Source of the DNA: Yamagishiella unicocca
Taxonomy: Eukaryota > Chlorophyta > Chlorophyceae > Chlamydomonadales > Volvocaceae
DNA: 64,000 nucleotides
Direction: 5' to 3'
Assembly: GCA_003116995.1 (NCBI GenBank)
Contig: BDSL01000038.1
Location: forward strand, 1-64,000
A model generated the notes under the pieces. It saw nothing but the letters and a program-made list of their open reading frames with translations. It did not search any database and had not been told where the DNA came from. A program made the position numbers and the translations under genes. How positions within the stretch are numbered: the stretch's first letter is position 1; each line of letters starts with the position of its first letter. Below, piece by piece: positions 1-12,681 of this stretch.

Positions 1-322
1 CCTGGCGGCGGAGGTGGAGGCGGGGTCGTCTCGGAGGAGGCTGACGGCGCTGAGGGCGCGGTGTGTGGTGTGGGAGGGCTTCCTGCAGGGGAGGCCCGGA
101 GACCGAGGGAGAAGACGCGGCAGAGGTGAGTGGAAGAGGCGATGGTCGGACTGAGTAAGGCGGCGCCCGGGGCCGGGCCAAGATGGTAGTGCAGTCCATA
201 GACACGCCGCGCCGGCACCCCAAGTGAGGTTACACGTGTGGCGGTCAAGTGCGGTGATTTAGGCACTCCGCATCTCCGCCCGCTCAACCGCCCAACCGCG
301 AAACAACCAACCGCTCACTCAC

Positions 323-3300
323 CGGCGCGGTGAGCACCTCTCCAAAGCGCGCGAGGGCACCGAGGCTGGACGTCTTGCCGCCCGGCGGCGCGCTGTGCAG
401 CAGTCGTGGGTGTTGAGCCCCTCCCTCGATCAGCTTGGACACGAAGGCCCGGTAGTCCATGTGGCCGGTGCTGGAGGCTCCAGGGAGGACATCACCGCAG
501 CCACCTGCCGCTCGTCGATGCCTGTGGAGCGGGTTGACATGTGACAGGAGCATATCGAGGCGGCGATGACGGGCCACGCGGGCTAGACGGAATGCTGCAG
601 GCACGTGCGTGGCGGCCATGTTGAAAGCGGTTACCTTACCCCTCATAGAAAGCGTTACCTTACCCCTCATATGAGAGAGGGTAAGGTAAGCTTATCCCTG
701 TAGAGGGAGACAACCCCATTTCGGTACAGTTTGGTACAGCCCCCAGTACGGATGCTCCAGGGAGCCCCATATGCCCGTCCTTCCGCCCACCCAGGGGTGC
801 TCACCAGGCACCAGCGCCCGGCAGCACGAGGTCATGTCCGTCACGTCCAAGAAGCCGCTGCGGGCCAGGTCCTGGCGCTGGAACACCGCAGTGGCAGAGG
901 TGCCCTTGCCGAACAGGCTGCGCGCCAGCTCCAGAACCATCGGGTGCCGCATCGCGCCGTACACCTCGTCCTGGCTGAGGGCCATGGACTGGCTCAGCGG
1001 CACGCCATTGCCTCCGGCACGATGACGTTCTTTAGCCTGTGAGAAGTTGGAATTGGGAATTGGAACTGGGGTTAGGACAGAGCCATAACGTTCGAGGTAC
1101 GTGAATAATTGCATGGTTGAAGCCTACAATGCGGGGAGATCGTCTCCATGGCCCTGGTCCACTCACCTGGTCCGTGGTTTGCTTGGCCAGTCCGTGTTCA
1201 TCGAAGCGGTCCACGAACTCCTCGTAGTCAATGGCGCCGCTATGGTCCGTGTCGCACAGCTCGAATAAGCGGTCCGCCTGGGGGCGGCTCACGTTGATGC
1301 GCAGTTTGGCCAGCTGTGGGCGCGAGGGGGTGGGTGGGCAGGGGTGGGCTTAGTGGAAGCCAGCAAGTGCAACCTGGGGGGTACATCTCGCAAGGACGGT
1401 GCTCACAGGCTGCGGCCAATAGAGGTGCGGCATGAGAATTAAGAAAGTTCGGGTCGGCTGGCCCCTCAATGGCTTCCCCGCCACCCGCTCACCCCCTTTG
1501 CGAACTCGTCCCGGTCGATGAGCGAGTTGCGGTTGGCGTCCATCTGCCGGAACACGATCCGCAGCTTGTCGCGGTACTGGCTGAGCTTGGTGGCCATGAG
1601 GCTGGTCAGCAGCGAGTCGCTCTGTGCCTGCTCGAAGGTGCCCTCGCGGACGTCGTCCAGCAGGCCCGGAATGCGCTGGAGGGCAGGGAAAGGCGGGGAG
1701 CCGGGAGCCGGGGGCGGGGGATTTGATAAGAGAATCCGCGAATCCACGGGGCGGGGGCGGGAGCTGTCAGGCCACTGCGGGGCTCTTGGGAGGCCTAGAA
1801 CCTGTCGTCGCAGCAAAAGGCTTAGGGCACGAAATAGCGGCACAATGCAGCGGCGATGTACGCTAGCACCCATCCCCGCCACAAGGAGCTTCAGAACTGT
1901 AGTCCTACACGGCGGGACTACGCACGGGCACTGGGTGTGTGTGTTTTGTGCAAGGCTCCCCACACCAGCTGCATGCGGCGGCTCACCTCCTTGGGGTTCC
2001 GCTGCCAGTTCCAGTACGACTTGCCGCCGTCGCCGACACCGGATCCGCCGCCGCCTGGTCGCACCGTGGGCGGCCCCGGCAGGCTGATCCCGCGAGCTAG
2101 CGCAAGCGCCTCATCTCCTAGGGGCTGCGGCACCTCGAAGGAGCGCATGAAGTCCAGGTAGTGCACCTGCGATGGCGCCCACCACACAAATGGGTTTCGC
2201 CTCCTCCCTTCCTTTTTTGTTGCCCTGGAAAACATAGAGACCCGCGGTCGTTGCTGGTGCTGCAGCCCCTGCCGCATCTGGCCTAAATGCGGAGCAGCGG
2301 CCGCTTCGGATCTATCCGTTCCGTTATCTATCTTCTGCTCGTCGCAGTTCAACGCAACCTCTGCCGCTGGGTGGGTCGACCGCTTCCTAAGACGCCCGCC
2401 ACCTGCAGGGCTGCATCGCTCCGCCTGTGCTTGCGGAGCGCTGTGGCTTGCTGAGCCGCATTCGCTGGGCTCTCCCACAGTCTGATGCCGCTGTTACTAG
2501 CGTAGCCGTCGCTAGTGTAGCCGTATCGAGGGCAGTCGTTGCTACGGCAGCCACTGCTCCTGCAGCCGTTGCCGGCTGCGCCACTGACCGGCCTAAACTT
2601 CTCGACATCAGTTCCACTGCTCCTCCCCCTCATACCCTGCGGGTTTCCTCCCCTTCCCTCCCGGCATGCGCCTCCAAACGTATGTTCTACACGGCTTTTC
2701 TTTACATAGGTTTTCCTTGTAACCTCCCCCTTCCCGTCCCCTTCCGCATGCACCAGCTCTCCCATCCGTATCGTGTAACCGGTTTTCCTGCCGCCTCCCG
2801 CTCCGCACCTTGCTGCTCTGGTCCGGCATCACCCTGGCCACTATGCGCTCTCGCTCCGTGCGGTCCAGCCCCAGGTGCAGCCGGTCCAGGGCCTCACGCA
2901 GCTGGTCGGGCGTGAGCAGCCCGCTGCCGTCCTGGGCGTAGCTGCGGAGCACCTTGTGGACGAAGCGCTGAGGGAGGGGAACACGGGGAGGGTATGAGAG
3001 GAAACCCGTGTGTGTTTCGCTGAGGGGAAGAAGGGGAGGGGAGGGAGGGAAGGGAAAAGGAGCGAGGGCCGGCTTGAGGTATGGAATTGGGTTTTGGGTT
3101 TGGATTTGAGATCTGCCCTTATTGGGTTGCGTTTCGCCTCGATGCATCGGGTGTGCGCTCGTATAGCACAGGACCCGTCTCTGGCATCCTTCGCATACTG
3201 CCCGGTAGGTCCACAAACCGTGCACCGCCTGCCGTCCCGCCGGTGGTCCTCCTTGTGGGCGAAAAGGGGGGTTCGGGTACTGGTCGGGCGGCCCCCTCCC

Positions 3301-3767
3301 TCCCGCCCCCGCCCAGCGCCCACCTCTCCGTGCGTCTTGAACATCTTGTCGTGCACTCGCGCCACGATGGGCCGGTCCTCCACGCGGGTCTCCCGGGCAG
3401 CAGGGTCGGAGGGCCTGAGGGCGGATGCCGAGGAAGTAGGGGCAGCAGGCGCACGAGCAGGAGCGGGAGGAAGGAGTGGGAGGAAGGGGTGCGTGCATGA
3501 TGTGATTCATTTCCACGGGTGTCGTGCTGCTAGTCGCTGCGCCGTGCGGGCCACTCGGCGCTTGTCTGCGCTCGCCCTCGACGGCTCTGCGGCTTGGATG
3601 CTGCTGTGCTATCCCGCCCAATGGGTATCTCAGTCCTGAGGAGTAGACACTGCAAGGCCACACGACGAAGCTGTGGCTTTGCCCTTGCCAGCCGGCAGGC
3701 TAGTCCCGCACCTGTCACGCTGGGCCACCTTCACCACCCGGTCTGCGTGGATGAGCGAGACTGTCTC
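323..3767 (-). CDS. multi-EF-hand calcium-binding protein (partial)
   Basis: Eight exons join in phase on the minus strand: 3712-3767, 3324-3414, 2809-2967, 1987-2166, 1493-1675, 1167-1313, 805-1036 and 323-477, giving about 401 residues. Two EF-hand loops look functional: DTDHSGAIDYEE (exon 1167-1313) and DANRNSLIDRDE (exon 1493-1675). Two more are degenerate: one around AQDGSGLLTPDQ, and DLARSGFLDVTD, which keeps D, S, G and D. This spacing suggests paired EF-hands that bind calcium. The acceptor of the last exon (AG at 478-479) is not a classic CAG, but it is the one that keeps phase. No membrane segment is visible. The family is not identified; algal proteins of this kind are often axonemal, but nothing here proves it. 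The N-terminus is unresolved and the C-terminus probably runs off the left edge (a CAG-preceded open stretch at 1-82). Confidence 0.75.
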
Positions 3768-4153
3768 CTGTATTCGGAGCGGAAGCCCAGAATGAAAAAG
3801 GGTGGGATAAGGATTTACATTTTAGATGCGCTACCCTCGACATGCGTTGAGCATGAGAGTGCGCTGTTCGCTTCTGCGCGACGAAATTGGAATTGCGCGA
3901 CCGAGGCCCGCGGGTCGCACGCTCGACAACTCGACACGTCTAGCGTATGTGCCACATATGCTTGATTATTGGCTCTAAGGGCAAGTGAGCTCTATGTAAC
4001 CCTAGCGTCTACGCGTACCTTGAGATAGACGACCCACTGTCTTCATTGCAATGCGCATTGCTGCAACGCAGGTTGGGTAATGTATATAATGGAGTACGCG
4101 TTGCATATAAGTATCTTGGGTTTCGCGCCGTGCTGTGGGAAAAGCCAGCTCAC

Positions 4154-4208
4154 CTGACACCCATTGCGTGCCGCCGAACACGGCGGCTCGCCATCGGCGA
4201 ACGTACAT
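4154..4208 (-). CDS. possible 5' coding exon of the EF-hand gene
   Basis: An ATG at 4208 opens 18 codons (MYVRRWRAAVFGGTQWVS) and ends at a GTGAGC donor in phase 1. It lies upstream of the EF-hand exons on the same strand. The next recognised exon, at 3767, starts in phase 0, so at least one more exon would be needed between them. This is a candidate only. Confidence 0.25.
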
Positions 4209-4973
4209 ACTGGTCCTGACTAGTCATAATGATCGGGCTTAAACTATTGGCCGATAAGGTCCATAGGGAGTCAGTGCTTGGAGCGGAGAAAACTTTGAAT
4301 GCTGCTTATACTCCGACTAAATCGTCATTTTGGATAAATAATCATCTGCGAAGCTTCATTCTCTAGGCGATCAGGAGGCTTGTGATGTTTGAGACTACCA
4401 GCTGTATTGTATTTACCGTACACCCGCTGAGGCGTCCGGTCATCGTAAGGCAAGGAGCGCAATTTTCAATTCCTAAATGCGAAGCCAAACTACTTCGTCA
4501 AGCTACCGCATATCTTATCCTCCTGCGAGGCGCTGCTTCGATCCACAAACAGATGGATGGGCTTTCGGCGAGTGTGCGACTCAGGGGCCCCGCAACGCCG
4601 GCGCACATCGATTGCCCGCGTGAAAAACTATGATTATTTGGACCACACGAAAGCTCCCTGCCTCTTAATCTCAGCGTGATGTATCCACAACCAGCTGGAC
4701 CCTGCTGGACCAACATGGTGAAGCTTCTTTGAGTTCCACAACATTCAGTTGGATACAACATTTTCTGTTTCCCATGCCTGTTGTTCCTCACACTGACATG
4801 GCAGGTTGTTTGCCATCCCTTTGGACATTCCTCACACCCCTCACACAGTCCAAGTAGCGTATAGTACATTAGCAGAATTTCTTAGCGTACGTATTTCTCG
4901 ACGTGTCTAACCGTGACTTTGGAGCGGAGACGTGACGAGAAGTCCCATAGACGCACGTCCTTATGTGCATAAC

Positions 4974-4985
4974 GACCCGCGGGTC
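4974..4985. repeat. palindrome GACCCGCGGGTC
   Basis: Perfect 12-bp palindrome, member of the GACCCRYGGGTC family; intergenic. Confidence 0.9.
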
Positions 4986-5876
4986 GGGTACAATTTTTAT
5001 GGGCTAGAGGGCTGAACAGACCCTGCTGACAAAGCCTAGCTCCCTCGTCTTGTGATGTGTGTGCACGGCACAGGGCCGATCCAGGCGGCGTCAACCCAAG
5101 GCGCGGGCGCATTATTCAAGGGCACCAGCTATGAGAGCTATGAGAACGGGGAGACTCTCATATTTCTTGTGCTGCTTGCTCCTTTACAGCTGACTCGTAT
5201 TGTGACGATGGCCATAACGATGTTTCGTTGCAATGATCCAAGGGTTACGTCAGCAATCATCAACGGTCGCGACCCTGGGGTCTACCCTGCGCTTCACGTG
5301 ATGCCGATTTGGCAGCAGCGCGCCCAGCTATTCGCTTTGTAGGTTGAAGTGCGGCACCCACTCACCTCGCGCAGGCAATGCCTTCTGCAAAAACTGCTCG
5401 CGCCGAAACCACTGACGCCACGAAGAACGGCTACTCTGAGAAACTGTGCCAAAAACCGTTTTTCCTTCCACGGCAGGCCTCCTATTTCCCTCAACAAACG
5501 CTTCTCGGCTCCCAGGCAACCTATCGCGCCACTGGCTCGATATACTGCAAGCTAGAACCGTGCTCGGGCAGCTGAGGGCGCCCCACGAGGGGGCCCAAAA
5601 ACATCACCAGCGCCCTATACTGTGGTGTTCGCCCGTGCGGGCCCGAGTAAGCGCCGCTGCGAGTATACCTGCTGCAGCGGGCACCTGTCCAGCGTCGTTA
5701 CCGGCTAACCGGCGGCAGCAGACCTTAGACCTCCCCTCGTCGCCGCGCTCACAGTGCAATTAGCCACCAGGCCTATGTCTTCGGAGCAGTGCGGCATCGC
5801 GCCCTCTTCCCACTGGCCCTGTTAATGACGTTCACGAATACCGCCGAGCGAGTGCGTCAGCAGAGCGGCTGTGCGT

Positions 5877-5888
5877 GACCCACGGGTC
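5877..5888. repeat. palindrome family GACCCACGGGTC
   Basis: Member of the GACCCRYGGGTC family; intergenic, about 530 bp before the bZIP start. Confidence 0.9.
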
Positions 5889-6420
5889 GTAGTAAGCCCA
5901 TTTTCCGCTGAGCCTGGGAAGGAGAGAAGGGACCAGCCCTGCTAATGCATGGAGAGGTGCTCTACAACGCGGCAACTAGCAGCCAGGTATTGGCAGGTCG
6001 GTAGCGGGCCACCCTTCCCGGCTGGAGCAGCTGCATTATGGCACCGTGGGCGCCCTGCCGGCACTGCTCTCACAGCAGCCTGTGCTGGAGGACGACAACA
6101 GCTGATCGGATATCGGCAGTGCGTTGCACGAAGTTTTGGGAGCTGTGTGCACACCTGCCATCGCCAACGTAATTGCGGCATACAGTAACTGCGGCAGCCG
6201 CGACTTACAACACAGCGCCCTCCCCTCCCAAGTCCGAAGTCCTGGTGAAGGACATTTTTGTGTGTAGTAACAAACAGTACGAATTTAGCAGTGTCAGCGG
6301 GAGGTACAGCAGCGGCAGCTGGAACACGACATCGGCTTCGAACAACACCACGCCAAGCAGCAGGCAGCCGCGGCGGTGACGGCCCACAGGGACTGAGCGC
6401 AACCTCTTGACGACCGACCC

Positions 6421-9400
6421 ATGGACCTCTCGCGCGCAACCTCGCTGGCGTTCCTCGCGACGATAGACGAGCGCCTCGACACAATGAGGCTGGGCTCGCT
6501 GGACACCCTGGCAGCTGCAGCCATTGCGGCGGAGGAAGGTGACAGCGGCGGCGGCGGCGGCAGCGGTGTCCTGGGTGACGGTGGCGATGGTGGCGGCAGC
6601 GGTATCCTGGGTGACGCCGGCGGCGACGGCGATGGCTTGCCTGCCGGTGGGCCCAGCGGCGAACACCACCTTCCGGGTGTTGTACTGTCGCCTCTGGCAG
6701 CAGCCCGGGACTGCACCTCGGGGGGGCCCCTGCCGGCACCAGATAATGCTGCCCTGATGAAGGAACTCGCTTCCGCTTCCGCTGGCGGCGGCGGCGGCGG
6801 TGGCGGCGGCGGCAGCGGCGGCGGCGGCAGCGGCAGCGGCGGCAGCGGCGGCAGCGGCGGCAGCGGCGGCAGCGGCGGCAGCGGCGGCAGCGGGGGCAGC
6901 GGTGCCATGCATGCCGTCACACCGTTCGCAGCCGTGGCGACGGCCGCGGCAGCAGCAGAGGCGGAGGCGGCCACGCCCCCGCCTCCCCCGCTGCAGCCGC
7001 AGGGGCCTGTGCCGTCGCGGCCGCCACCGTTTCTGCTGCCGGAATCAGCAACCGCTGTTGCCGCCTCCGCCTCCACCGCTGGCCCGGCCCCGCCGCCGTC
7101 CCCGCTGGTGTCGAGGGACGCGCTGAGTCGGCTGCTCCGTACATCAACCCTGAGCGCCCCGGCCAGCACGCCGCCGCCGCTGCTGCCTCCGCCTCCGCCG
7201 CCTCCGCATCTGGCCACCCCCAGCCGTGACCTGGGCGCCATGAGCCTGGGTGGCGACGGCGGCGGGGGCAGCAACGGGGGCAGCAACGGGCAGCTCATCC
7301 TGCTGCCCTCTGAGCCGCTGCCCGATGGGGGCGGCGTGGTGCCGCAGCGCCGCACTGAGGCGATGTACGGCGGTGGAACGGCAGTGGGAGGCACCGGCAT
7401 CAGTCACCACGTCGCTGTGCGCCCCTTCCAGCAGCCTAACCAACAACAGCTTAACCAACAACAGCCTAACCAACAACAGCCTAACCAGCAGCAGCAGCAA
7501 TTTGCAAGACAGATCGCACGGACGGGCAGTGTATTTGCACATCACCCGCACCGGCCCCCCCAACAGCCGCTGCAGAGGCCCCATCAACACCACCACCACC
7601 ACCACCATTATCCAAACCATCGTCCGCGAATGGTCCTGCCCCTGCGTCACACCAGCGGCGTCCCACACCACCACCCTCAGCACGTCAGCCGCCCCCAGCA
7701 GCAGCCAGCTACTGCAGCAGGCGCGAGGCCGCCGCCCCATACCCTCAGCTCGGAGAGGCCGCCGCCGCACGCTCGGGCTCCGCAGCAACACGGAGCTACG
7801 GCGCACGCACCCCTGCCTCCCAGTGCCGTACCACTGACGGCACGGGCCCTGCCGGCGTCCACCACCACGCCCTCGGGCGTTGGTGGCAGCAGGGTCGCCG
7901 CTTCGCCGGGGGCGGGGGCGGGGGCGGGGTTGGAAGAAGGCTCGGCTGTTCGCCGCCCACCCCGGCAGGCGGCGGCACAAGCGGTGGCCACCATTGCGGC
8001 TGTGGCTCGCGATCTGTACGGCATGGATCCTAGTGAGCGGGGCAGCGATGAGGGCGATGGCGGCGACGGAGAGGAGCGTGACGGGGGTGACCCGTACGGG
8101 GGAGGAGCCGGCGGCGACAACGGCAGGAGTAGTAGCACAGACCCATGGGCGGGTGCTGCGGGGGCAGCGGCCCGCACCCACGACGCCGGCGGCGGCCCCG
8201 AGCTCAGGGCTCCAGGGAATCCTGCGGCCCCCAGATCCAGTTTGGATCCTGGTAGCGCCATCAACGCAGACATGTGGCCACCGCTGCCGCCGCGGCTGCC
8301 CCCCCTGCCGCCATTTCGTCCGAAGATCCAAGTCCCTGGCAGTCCAGCCGGCGGCAGCGGCAGTGGCGGCAGCGGCGGTGGCGGCGGTGGCAGTGGCGGC
8401 GGTGGCGGCGGTGGCGGCGGTGGCGGCGGTGGCGGTGGCGGCGGTGGCGTTGGAGCCAAACGGACTTTCACTGGCGGCGCCAGCGCCGCCACCGGCGGGC
8501 GGACGAACGCCCAGCCTGGGTTGGAGAACGCAGCAGCGGGGCGGCCCAACAAGAGACGAAGGACTGCGGCGGCGGTGGCGGCGGCGGCGGCGCCGCCCCT
8601 GGAGCCCGGTAGCCCTGCCGGGATGTCCGGCGGCGGCGGCACGGCGGCAGCGGCGGTGGCCACAGCGACGGCCGCCGCCGAAGCTGCCGCCGCCGCGGTG
8701 GTTGAGGGGTCGAGGCCTGTGAGAAGTGGTGACAAGAGTGTGTAAGTGGGCGGGTGGGGAAGCAGTTAAACCGCGGTTAGCGAGGAGCCGGTGAGTTTCG
8801 GTTTGGGGCCCTGAGGTAACCGCCAATTGAGCTACCGTCAACCGCCTTTTGAGGAGGAGTGACAGCGTCCTTGCCTCTCACCAGCCTCTACCACGCACTC
8901 CCTCCCTCCCTGCCCCGTCACATGCCCTTCCTCTACTCTACCCACCACCCCAGCTACTCACCCCCACCCCCTTCAGGCTGCGCCGCGAGCGCAACCGGCT
9001 GGCCGCCCGCAAGTGCCGGGCCAAGAAGATGGAGTTCATCTCGCACATGCAGGTACGGCGAGGGAGGGGGGCGCGGGCAGTGGTTGGCCCCCAGAGTGCT
9101 ATCCCTGGGCAGATGTTTTGTGCATTGCAGTGCTGCTGAGAAGTGCAGTGTTGCTGAGAAGTGCAGTGCTGCTGAGAAGAACCAGGAAGGCAGGCGACGC
9201 GCTCCTGGCTCCGTCCAATGCGGCCGTCCTTGCGCCCCGCCCCGCCTCGTCGCATAAGGCCCAGCTGGACAGCGTCGCGGCTCGCAATGAGGAGCTGCGG
9301 ATGCAGGTGGCCACCCTGCAGCACATGTACAAGCGGGAGGTGCAGCTCAAGGAGGTGCTCAAGGTAGGGGCCGGGAGGGAGAGGGGGCTTTAGGGTTTAG

Positions 9401-12400
9401 GGGCCCTACCGGAGCGAAGAACGGCTTTGGGGGAGGGCGAGAGAGGCAGGCCAAGGGAAACAGGACGGTACGGGAAGCTGTATGCAGGCGTTGGATGCTG
9501 GGGTGCGGTGAGCACAACTTACACCGGCAGCTGAGCTCCCCTCCCCTCCGCCCCGCGCCGGCCGTGTGTGTGTGTGTGTGCACAGATGGTGGTTCAGGGA
9601 TGCTGGGATATGCCCGGCGCGGGCTCCAAGCTGCCGTACACTGCCGACGAGGTGCTGTCCGGGCTGGAGGTGAGACGGCGGCTTTGCTTGTGTCGATGCT
9701 TTTGGGTCAGCCAGTTCGGCAGCGACAGGATGAGGCAGCTGGGAGGTTTTTAACCCAAATTAGCAGCCAACAGCCAACAGCCAACGACCTCGCCAACTGA
9801 CTTTTTGAAACCATCTTGACACGCGGCTTTTGGTGCTTCCCTAACCGAAACGCCCCCAGGCGGGCACCCTGGACATGGCCGAGCTTCTGGACAACTTAGC
9901 GCCCTTCATACCATCACCACGGCCGCTGCCACCGCCGTCGCCGTCGAACCAGCTCTCACCGCTGAGCCCACACCTGCGCCAGCGGCATTTGGAGCGGCAG
10001 GCGCAGCAGCCGGAGTCCGGGGAGGGATGGGGCGGTGGCGCCGGGGGCGGGCGAGGCGGTTGCGGGGTAGAGCTCGATGAGATTGGCAGGATAGGGATAC
10101 GGCGGCAGCTGGCGGACGGTTCGGACGCAGATGATGCGGAGATGCAGCAAGTGGCGGCGATGGTGGCGGAGGCGGAGGCGGAGGCGGCGGAAGCGGCGGA
10201 GGCGGCTGAGGCGGCTGAGGCGAGGCCCAAATTGGAGGTCGCTAGTCAACAGGAACAAGGGCACGGCGCCGGCGTTGCGACCGCGGCGGCGGTGGAGCAG
10301 CAACAGCAGCAGCAGCAGCAGCTGCTGGGGCGGCTGCCGCCGCTACCACTGGGCACCCTAACTGGCATGCCGGCGTCTTCACTGGACCCCACGGCAGGTA
10401 GGCAAGACGACGCTACACGCGTATGCTGGTTGCTGCGTAAAGTGTGGTATGTGTCGTACATCTCCGATGCGTGGGCGGGTGTGACTCATCAAAGGCTGCG
10501 CTGCTACTGCCGTGTCAGGGCGCGCGCCAGCACTGCCGCTATCCATTCTTGGAGATGCGGTCACGTCCGCCGCTGCCGCGGCGGGGACTGGATCAGGGGG
10601 ACCGGCGGCGGCGGCGGGGCCCGCAGGGCACGGAGGCCCTGGTGGCGGCGGCGGCAGTGGTGGCGGCGGCGCTGACGGCGGCGGCGGCGGCGGCGCGCAG
10701 GCCCTCGCCGCCGGAGGCCGAATGGATTCCATGGACGTTCTGCTGGCGGCCATGGCAGCCGTGGCATCCATGGTGGGCGGTCTGGGCGATCGGCTTGAAT
10801 GAAAGGCCGTGCTAGGTCGTGGGCACGGAAAGGACCGCGGCATTCCTCTTGCCCCAGTCTTGGTTGGCCGGTGTTTGTTGTGCGTGCAAGCCCGCACCTG
10901 TAACCCACACATTGGCGCTTGTTGCATTACATAAGGTGGCTTTTGCTTGTCCCTCCCGAGCGCTGAGCTAGATGACCCGTTGCCGGCTATCTGCTTCTCC
11001 CGTCCCGTCGTGTGCATCCCCAACATTGCCTATCCAGGACACGCAAGACCTCAGTGACGTAAGCCAGGCCGCCGCCGCCGCAGCAGCAGCAGCAGCCGCA
11101 GCAGCGGCAGCAGGCGGTGGCTTCCCTGCCGCCGGGGGCATCGGAGGTCCGCAGCATCCGCAACCCTTCATGTCCCCAGGGGCACACGAGGGGGATAACC
11201 CAGCGACAATGGCTGCAGCCACGGCAGCGGCGATGTCGGCCTATTTCAGTGGCGGAGGCGGAGGACTGATGCCTCCCCTGATGGGCCTACAAGACAGCCA
11301 AGCGGCTGCTGTAGGGGGCGGGGCGGCGGTTGCCGGCGGCGGCGGCGCCGCCGCCGCCGCGCAGATGCCCGCGCCATTCCTGCTTCCGGAAGCCTTATCG
11401 CCGCCAGTGCCGCCGTACAGATCCCCTCATGGCGGCACCGCCATGCATCAAACGCCCTTCCTTTCTTGGGCTGACCCAGCTGCCAGGGCGGCGGCCGCCG
11501 CCACCACCGCTGCGATGCAGTACGGCGGCCTCCTCCCCGCGATGCCCTCCCCGGGGACGGGCCTGTCCGCCACCGCTGGGCCGTCGGCGGCGGCGGCGAC
11601 GGCAGCGGCACTCGATAGCAGAGGTCTGCCGTTCCATGGCGGCCTCGGCGACTGCGCTGCCGCCGCTGTCCCCCTTACGGCTGAAGTGGAGTTGCCCCAC
11701 GCCAGATCCGTGACGTCGCCGCCGACGCTACGCAACTCACCACCGCCGTTGCCGTTGCCGCTGCCGCCACCACAACCACCACCGTCGCTGCACGGCTCTG
11801 CTGCTGCTGCTGCTGCCGCCGCATCAATCGGGCAGTCGCTGCCTGCACCCAGGCTGGCACCCTTGGCCGCGAGCCCCTTCGGCGCGCTGGGCTTGCTGCA
11901 GGTCTGCTGCTGGCTGGGATGTAGTAGTAACCGTTACAGTGGGCCCCAAACTATACGGGATGTGCTGTGTGTTGGGCTGGTCGCGCCCGTCATGTATGGC
12001 TGCGGCTGCTTGGTTTCATAACGGCAGATGCTGCTGCCGACCCCGCCGCCCGCCCGTCATGTGCTCTGGCCCAACCTGCAGATGGCTGTGGGGCAGGAGG
12101 CCGCCCGGCGCAAGCCCCGGCGGGACCAGCAGCAAGCGACCACTGCGGGTACGCGGGACGCGCTCGGGTTGTTGTACCTTCTATCGCTACCTCCTACCTG
12201 CGGTGTCTTATATAGGCTACAGGACGTGCACTTAGCACAGCGTAGTAAAATTTTGGGTGGGTGGTGATGCCGATATAGCGGCCTAGCTTAGGGCGACCTA
12301 CGTCCTCTCAGTGCATGTGCCGCCCTCGGCGTAACGGCAGGTGGGCATCCTGGTGGCGGCCGCTCAGGAGCGCGTGGCCGTCGGGGCGGCGGCGGAGCAA

Positions 12401-12681
12401 CCCAGAGCGGCGGCGGCGGCGCAGCGCAATCGCCCGAGGCTGCGATTGGTGCCGCGGGGCGCAGCAGCAGCGGCGGAGCATGGAGAGTCGGCGGCAACCG
12501 CGGCGTCGACGTCGTCGGCGTCGGCCGCCAGGTGCAGCTGACACACCCTGTGCCAGTGCGCGGCGCATCTCCGTACGGCATTGGTACGGCAGCGGAGCTG
12601 GAGCGCAAGGCCCAAGAGGACGGCGCCGCCGGCGCCCCAGGCGAGGACTCGTCGCGCGGGAAGCCTCCTTCGGGTAGTTGA
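6421..12681 (+). CDS. bZIP transcription factor with very long low-complexity regions
   Basis: Nine exons join in phase: 6421-8741, 8977-9052, 9259-9363, 9586-9669, 9860-10397, 10519-10772, 11038-11901, 12028-12148 and 12341-12681, about 1,567 aa. Exon 2 encodes a canonical bZIP basic region (RRERNRLAARKCRAKK, with the N-x7-R DNA contacts) and exon 3 continues as a short zipper-like helix (start AQLDSVAARNEEL). It should bind DNA as a dimer in the nucleus. The 774-residue first exon holds Gly/Ser tracts, a repeated NQQQ unit, His runs and Ala runs. Later exons hold Glu/Ala repeats, Gln runs and poly-Ala. The acceptor of exon 3 is TAAG rather than CAG. Exon 6 has two fates: splicing at 10772 (ATG|GTGGGC) leads to exon 7, while reading through meets TGA at 10800-10802. 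The stop chosen, at 12679-12681, comes from phase continuity through the last two introns. Confidence 0.85.
9125..9179 (+). repeat. 18-bp tandem repeat, 3 copies, in bZIP intron 2
   Basis: Three consecutive copies of an 18-bp unit close to GCAGTGYTGCTGAGAAGT lie in the intron between the basic-region exon and the zipper exon. Confidence 0.8.

Larger units (their letters stand above)
4209..6420. other. intergenic, no supported gene
   Basis: Open frames here are short and lack coding character on both strands. The stretch around 4,630-4,870 is less GC-rich than its surroundings and holds a small hairpin (ATGGCA, 7-nt loop, TGCCAT, near 4,797). The 3' part should hold the promoter and 5' UTR of the bZIP gene, but no TATA box stands out. 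Confidence 0.5.

Noticed and set aside
7144..8841. A 565-codon open frame opposite the bZIP first exon
   Set aside because: GC-rich low-complexity coding DNA leaves antisense frames open; it has no splice context and the plus-strand reading has a bZIP domain in phase.
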